Both the position numbers and the translations under genes were made by a program. 64,000 nucleotides of DNA from Tubiluchus corallicola (lineage: Eukaryota; Priapulida; Priapulimorpha; Priapulimorphida; Tubiluchidae). Positions 58,684-64,000 of the stretch are shown here, in pieces. The first letter of the stretch is position 1. Each line of letters opens with the position of its first letter. The stretch lies in assembly GCA_030141605.1 (NCBI GenBank), contig JAQGDQ010000012.1, positions 1,322,359-1,386,358 on the forward strand, written 5' to 3'. The notes under the pieces were generated by a model that saw only the letters and a list, made by a program, of their open reading frames with translations, was not told where the DNA came from and made no database searches.

Positions 58684-58756
58684 CGCACGTTCGACAGACA
58701 ACTCGTGAAAGCATTATTAACCCTTTAGATGACAAAAATGATTTGGTGGAGCCCAT
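58684..58756 (-). CDS. Candidate orphan first coding exon
   Basis: ATG at 58756 (AAAAATGG context, in-frame TAA three codons upstream) followed by 24 codons, MGSTKSFLSSKGLIMLSRVV then CRTC, ending GTGCG|GTAAGA. The start context and donor are good but no following exon was found. Could belong to a gene whose other exons I failed to see, or be chance. Confidence 0.25.
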
Positions 58757-59764
58757 TTTTCTTTACATTGACGCGGAGCACGAAGATAGGGTGTTTGAGA
58801 TTCGGAAATCACATTAAAGGAAGCACAAATTGCTGCACAATGCTGTCGGTTTTCAAAGACTGAAGAAGAAGGTTTTGTCATGTACTACTACAACGTCAAT
58901 TTAACACAATCTGTTTGCGTTTTTTTATTTTATACAAAAAATTATACCGGATCCACTATTTTTAATGGTTTCTGTACCAGATTTTCTCACACTTCCTCGA
59001 TTTCTTTTGGCGTTTTTGCTAGATGCAAATTTACAATTTACATTATAACAAAGTTCACTGTAAAATTGTTACAAACTTGTCAATCGTATTTGATCGCTTG
59101 TTAGTTTATTAGTTTTTATTTCTTTATGTATTTTACTGAAGGTGCGATATTGAATGTATAAACACAGTGGCAACTACACTATCATAGAGAGGACAGAGGG
59201 TCGTATTATCTAGTATTTGTAGTTTGTATTATCTAGTATTTTTATTTCCAAAAATTTGAAATGCCTATATGTATTATTTTGCTGACTGGATATTGGGTAA
59301 CACTTTCACTTGACCATGAAAAGTAGGCCTAAAGTCATTGGCAAATTTAACCACGAAATGTTTAACCTAAATACGCAGCTTCTGTAAAACGTATGACGCT
59401 CTCAGTGAACACCTTGAATCTTGAACTTAACCGTATAATTATGGCAGTTTCCATGAAAGTTGTTACAAACATCAGGAATTCTCGCAATACCGCTTATTAC
59501 TTTTAAACCATCAAAGAGTCAACAGCGTTTTATTTTTTAGAAAGTAAAATTGATCGCCTTTAGCATTGTAAATTTGTTGATAGACAGAGCGTCAATCTGT
59601 TTTTTAACTGAAAATTTTACAGTGACGATTTTTTCCATACAGAGCTCAGTAAACTTAAGCACTCGCTTTCTCTAGTCCCAATCTACCATTTTCAAATAAC
59701 ACGAATTACTTACACGACTGGCCTCTTTTGTCCTTTTTACATGTTTGGGTACTTTTAATCATCG
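58757..59764. other. Intergenic, no feature recognised
   Basis: AT-rich. A short direct repeat GTATTATCTAGTATTT occurs twice near 59203 and 59227. Confidence 0.5.
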
Positions 59765-59882
<118 letters not shown>

Positions 59883-59939
59883 ATTCATTTCGAATTCTTC
59901 GAAATTATTATCATTATTAAATTCATGTTAAGAGAGGGT

Positions 59940-62900
59940 TCAGTTTTAAACTCACGTAAGGGTGTGGGCTGTTCCTAAGAGGATTCACTGAGCTAACTCA
60001 GCTTGGTTGAATCAGTAAACTACGCAGCCCCGGATTTACGCATTGCGTAGAACGCGGGGTTTCAGCTGCAGCTAAAACGACTCCAATTTTTCTTCTCTTC
60101 TACTAAAATGCCACGTTAAATTTCTTTCTTCTTTCAGTTATTTATATTTCACAAATAAACCAGAGAGACAGCTGTGAAATTTCTTAAATTTATAAATGTT
60201 TGGGTTTATAAACAATGCGTTTGGCAATAAAATGAATGCATAAATTATTAATATATATATAATTTTAGGAAGTTACTAAAACTCATTTGTTAAGTATATG
60301 TCATTAAAGCTATTCTAAGCATTAGTAATTAATGCTGTAATTAGTGATATTGCATTATGAACAATTTCGAATTCACATAATTAGCAACTACACCTATACA
60401 ACTACACAGCAGCAGATAATATAGCAGCAAAAACAAGTAGCAGAAGTAAAAGAAAATCAGAAGCTGCAAAGGTTTAAACCAAGAAGACAATTTTGGTGTT
60501 TAAAAAATTTTTGGTTCAGTAACCAAGCTTGGAAATGCTGACCGAATTACAATATGCTACTATTTTAGTCAAGATGTCTGTTAGCAGGCCATGGTCACGT
60601 TATGAAATTGCATCACGAAATGGTTGTGTTTACTCTAGCGTACAACAGCAACAACAATCATATAGCTCTTTTGTGATTTCATCGTAATTGTAGCAATTAT
60701 TCTGACCTAGCTAAGCAGTGATATCAAGATTAAACTTTCACTTGTCAAATTGAGCTATTCAAACTTATTTATTAACTGAATTAGGTTGCTTTTAACAGGT
60801 TTGGTTTACTGGATTATTTTAATACAGCTCGGCACGCTTTTAGGCCGTGATCTAGCGCTCAACTGCAGGGCATACTGATGTAAAGGGACTGAAATCTAGC
60901 TCATTTTATCAAGGATGAGACAGTGAACCAGCAGTGGTGTCTTGGCTACGTTTATAGATGCGTTTTGTCAGAGTCAACGACGACAGCAGTATGGCAAATA
61001 AAATCGCAGTTTTCTTCATAGTAGTCACCCGTCCATGTCTGACCAGGCTCAGTGTTCCTTAATTTCAGTCGCTAATTGCACACCGTGACTACTGGTATAT
61101 TTGCCCCTGGAGAAGAACATTGATTAAGTTCTATATGGTAAACATTAGCATTTTCAAATTTTTTTAATTTCAGTGATTTTTAACCTTCTCGCATGAGTTT
61201 CCCAGCTATTGGCTGGCTATTTCCACACAACTTTCATCCTCTTCCAACATTTAGTCTTTATTGAAATTCGACAAATTGGTTACAAAGTTAACATGTACAA
61301 ATTGAAAAAAAATAGTAGTTGCCTCTCTGTCGGGAAACTGCCCTCTAATATTCGGCTTAGATGTCTGGCACTGGTTCTGATGATTTGTGTTTATGAAAAA
61401 GAGCAATCAGTTTATCTGCTGATTAGACATTAGTTGTGACTGTCATGTTGTTTAGTTCAGTTTAGTTTAGCATAGCTTAGGCAGTTGTTGTCTTGCGTGA
61501 GCTGTTGTCCCGAATGCTGCTGAGCGTGCTTTCGTTGCAGCGGGGCGGAGCGATAGACCAATATGTTTGAGGTCAATTGGTAATGTTGTATATTGGGCTT
61601 TAAATCATTTTTCCCATGCTGCCCTACGTCACCTCAAGCAGAAACACATAGTCAAATGTTTTATGTAAATTTTACCTATAACAGCATTGCAACAAATGGA
61701 TTTACGAAACATGCAGCATTAACTAACAAAAATTAGTACTTTTAGACAAATATCAGTAATATTAGTAATAATAGTAATATCAGAATTTTTACCAACACAC
61801 GTCTAACAACGAATTTTACCTCATACCTAACGTTTTAATTTCAAATATGTCGAGCTCTTCGGCTGACGCATAACATGTATAGCACTGCCTGTGAGATTTA
61901 AGCTTAGAACTAGTTGGTGAATACCATTAGACACGTCATTTGTAATCATTCATGACAAAGTGTTAGAACTAAATTTAGTTTAGTTTACACTTTATTTATT
62001 TATAGTGGATTTGCAAAACACACTGCGTCTGATACAGGTATCTCCACGGTGCAAGTGCTGAGTGCAAAGTGCTAATAAAAGAAAAATGGTTATCACAACT
62101 AATAATTATCACACTCGATTCAATAAAACATTTGATTCAACCACAATCAGAACTACATTTCGCAAGAACGATGACAATAAGGAAAGGAATTGCAGCACAT
62201 CAAAGTGAAGGTAATCTTAGGAAGGAGGAAGGTAATATCTTATTGTGTGATGTTGTACTGTACGCCTGAACAGCCCTCTTTATGAGAAAGAAAAGAGAGA
62301 AGATGCCGATCCTGCGGTGATTATCAAGCACCTAAACAGGATAATTGTACAAGGTATCAATCAGTTTGGTTTAGCCAGCAAACAGCAACAGTACCTCAAC
62401 TGCCAATATTATTTTTATCGCCACCATTCCACTACATCATTATTTATAATTGTCATGTACAACGTACTCCGCCTCAACGTTATCAATACTGCCCCGTCTG
62501 CTCCTACTAAGCGCCACTAACACTTATAGGTGTAAATTTTTTTTGGCTTATGTGATAGCGATCTATTTTCTTGCCTTAATCGGACGTACTGTTCAAAGCT
62601 TTATCTTTTTATTTTAAATGCTTGCACAAACACTGCTTTACTTAACAATTTTCACTTTGATTAATTGGCAAGTAAACTGTTTAAAATTACTTCAACTTAA
62701 AGTATTTCTTCAAAAGAGGAAGCAAGACTGCCTAAACACGGGATTGGTAATTCTTACAGGTCGTCGAGAAGTGAATTTCTCGATCTATCTATAAAGTTCA
62801 GATTTGATTTTTGAGCCCATCGCAATGGTGTGACAGACACGTCTAAGGTCTGTCTACACAGCATGGTTTTGATGTTTCTTTGGCGAGATTAATTGAGATG

Positions 62901-64000
62901 TTTGGATTTACATTATTGTGAAACTTCCTCAAATGGCTTAATTGAAGACGAAATGGCTGTTAATATGGTCTGTGGAAAACCGAATCTAATCTGGAATTCT
63001 GTTAAAGGACTCGCAACACGTTAGTGGACGGAGTCGGACGTGTATAACGAGGGAGCTTTAATTACCGTATCAGCGGTAAAGCCAAGAGGAGGCGATCCAT
63101 GAAATGAGCTGACAAAGTTGGCGGAATGGAATGACGGATGGAATGATAGGATATGGAAATGAAATGGAATGACGTAGTTTTGTTTATAATATGGAGTGAT
63201 CCGTGGTTATAGAATGGTAGGCGCAGTGAAAACCAAAACTGGAGCTCTTACATGGTAAATCCATGTAGCTTGTAGCCTTTTATGCACTTTTTTGCAGTTC
63301 TGTTTAAATGCATGTGCACAGTTTTCATGACTAAAATATGTGTAATAATATTAAATAAAGCAGTTGAATTTTATGCTTATCTCATTTGGATTAATTGGGA
63401 CTTGCTGTTCAGTCTTTTCCAAGCATTATACCACAACAATAGTGGTGATACACGTTAAGGAAATTACACAGCACCTTTACGCGCATTAGAAAAATCCATG
63501 TTTCAGTTTAACATGTCATAAACCAATTTCTTTCGTGTGGTGCGCTTTCAAGCCTAATCAAAATAAATAAATTCACGATCCCGACAAGTGCACCGTCACA
63601 GCTTAACAAATTAAAGTAACGTTCAAAAATAATTTTATTTTCGTATACATGTGAAATTTTTATATTTGGTGTATACGTTAAACACGAACAACATTATTTA
63701 CTTCACCAATTTGAATGACTAGTTTTGTCAAATCATAATGTGTGCTATATAGTGAAATGTAATACAAACGTAATAATATCTAAGTCTTTGAAAGACACGT
63801 GAACGTCGTTAATCGGTGCTAAAACACTGAGTAAGGCAGCGGTGCACAGCTACTACTAGCAGCTAACTTAAATTACGATTAATTGTAGAAAGTAAGATCA
63901 CTGCAAAGACGGTGAGTTTTTTATGCTATAATTAATTCCAGGAAAAGACGGCTATGGCCAACTTCTTGTGTTTAGGCAGGTTTAATTCCAGAACACCAGC
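59940..64000. other. Right-end intergenic region
   Basis: No supported gene. Contains a possible transposon end CAGCCCCGGATTTACGC at about 60025, a GTG-led open frame 62317-62520 extended upstream to about 62245 (LYEKEKREDADPAVIIKHLN in it) without splice support, and a GGAATGA-rich stretch at 63120-63170. The rest is AT-rich and unassigned. Confidence 0.5.

Noticed and set aside
60020-60070. Possible hAT end CAGCCCCGGATTTACGC
   Set aside because: Only one end resembles a hAT terminus; no partner end or 8-bp duplication was found.

Overview
The window is animal (metazoan) nuclear DNA, most likely from an invertebrate. The genes have GT-AG introns, the base composition is AT-rich, and the non-coding DNA is full of trinucleotide and other microsatellites and decayed transposons (BEL/Pao, PIF/Harbinger, hAT, non-LTR elements). 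The species cannot be named from the sequence. There are no operons, CRISPR arrays or prokaryotic features.

Four protein genes can be supported, all on the minus strand and head to tail. (1) 1411-5650 is a WFDC1 (ps20)-type secreted WAP protein in five coding exons, about 191 residues. (2) 9662-28868 is an EXTL2-type GT64 glycosyltransferase in six coding exons. They join in frame to 330 residues, with the DDD motif, a CDD motif and an Arg/Cys pair all present. (3) 30130-31137 is an uninterrupted 335-codon ORF whose C-terminal third resembles the vertebrate PERCC1 family. (4) 39665-56010 is a seven-exon gene of 616 codons ending in a SAM domain of the SAMD7/SAMD11 type. The exons were assembled by hand from homology plus matching splice phase at every junction, and most are too short to be seen as ORFs.

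The EXTL2 locus stretches 993 coding bases over about 19 kb because its introns carry transposons. Intron 2 has a Harbinger-derived element (21446-22940, with a hAT end nested inside) and an internally deleted BEL/Pao element with a candidate 3' LTR (about 23820-26811). Intron 3 has a tetranucleotide array and an inverted/tandem foldback repeat. Intron 4 has a decayed LINE and a 639-bp hAT-type element with an 8-bp target duplication. Three of its introns also hold long (AAT)n arrays. Intron 5 contains, on the opposite strand, an open 66-codon segment that begins exactly at a good splice acceptor and could be the last exon of an unrecognised nested gene.

The SAMD-type gene carries a ~470-bp (CTCTT)n tract close to exon 3, a (TG)n tract close to exon 5 and a (GA)n tract in a large intron. 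The intergenic stretch 31138-39664 holds a decayed LINE and three copies of an unidentified repeat. The last 8 kb (56011-64000) has only a possible orphan first exon, a small inverted-repeat element and repeats. No new defence or metabolic system was found. The most notable items are the PERCC1-like gene, the possible nested antisense exon and the unusual repeat structures.
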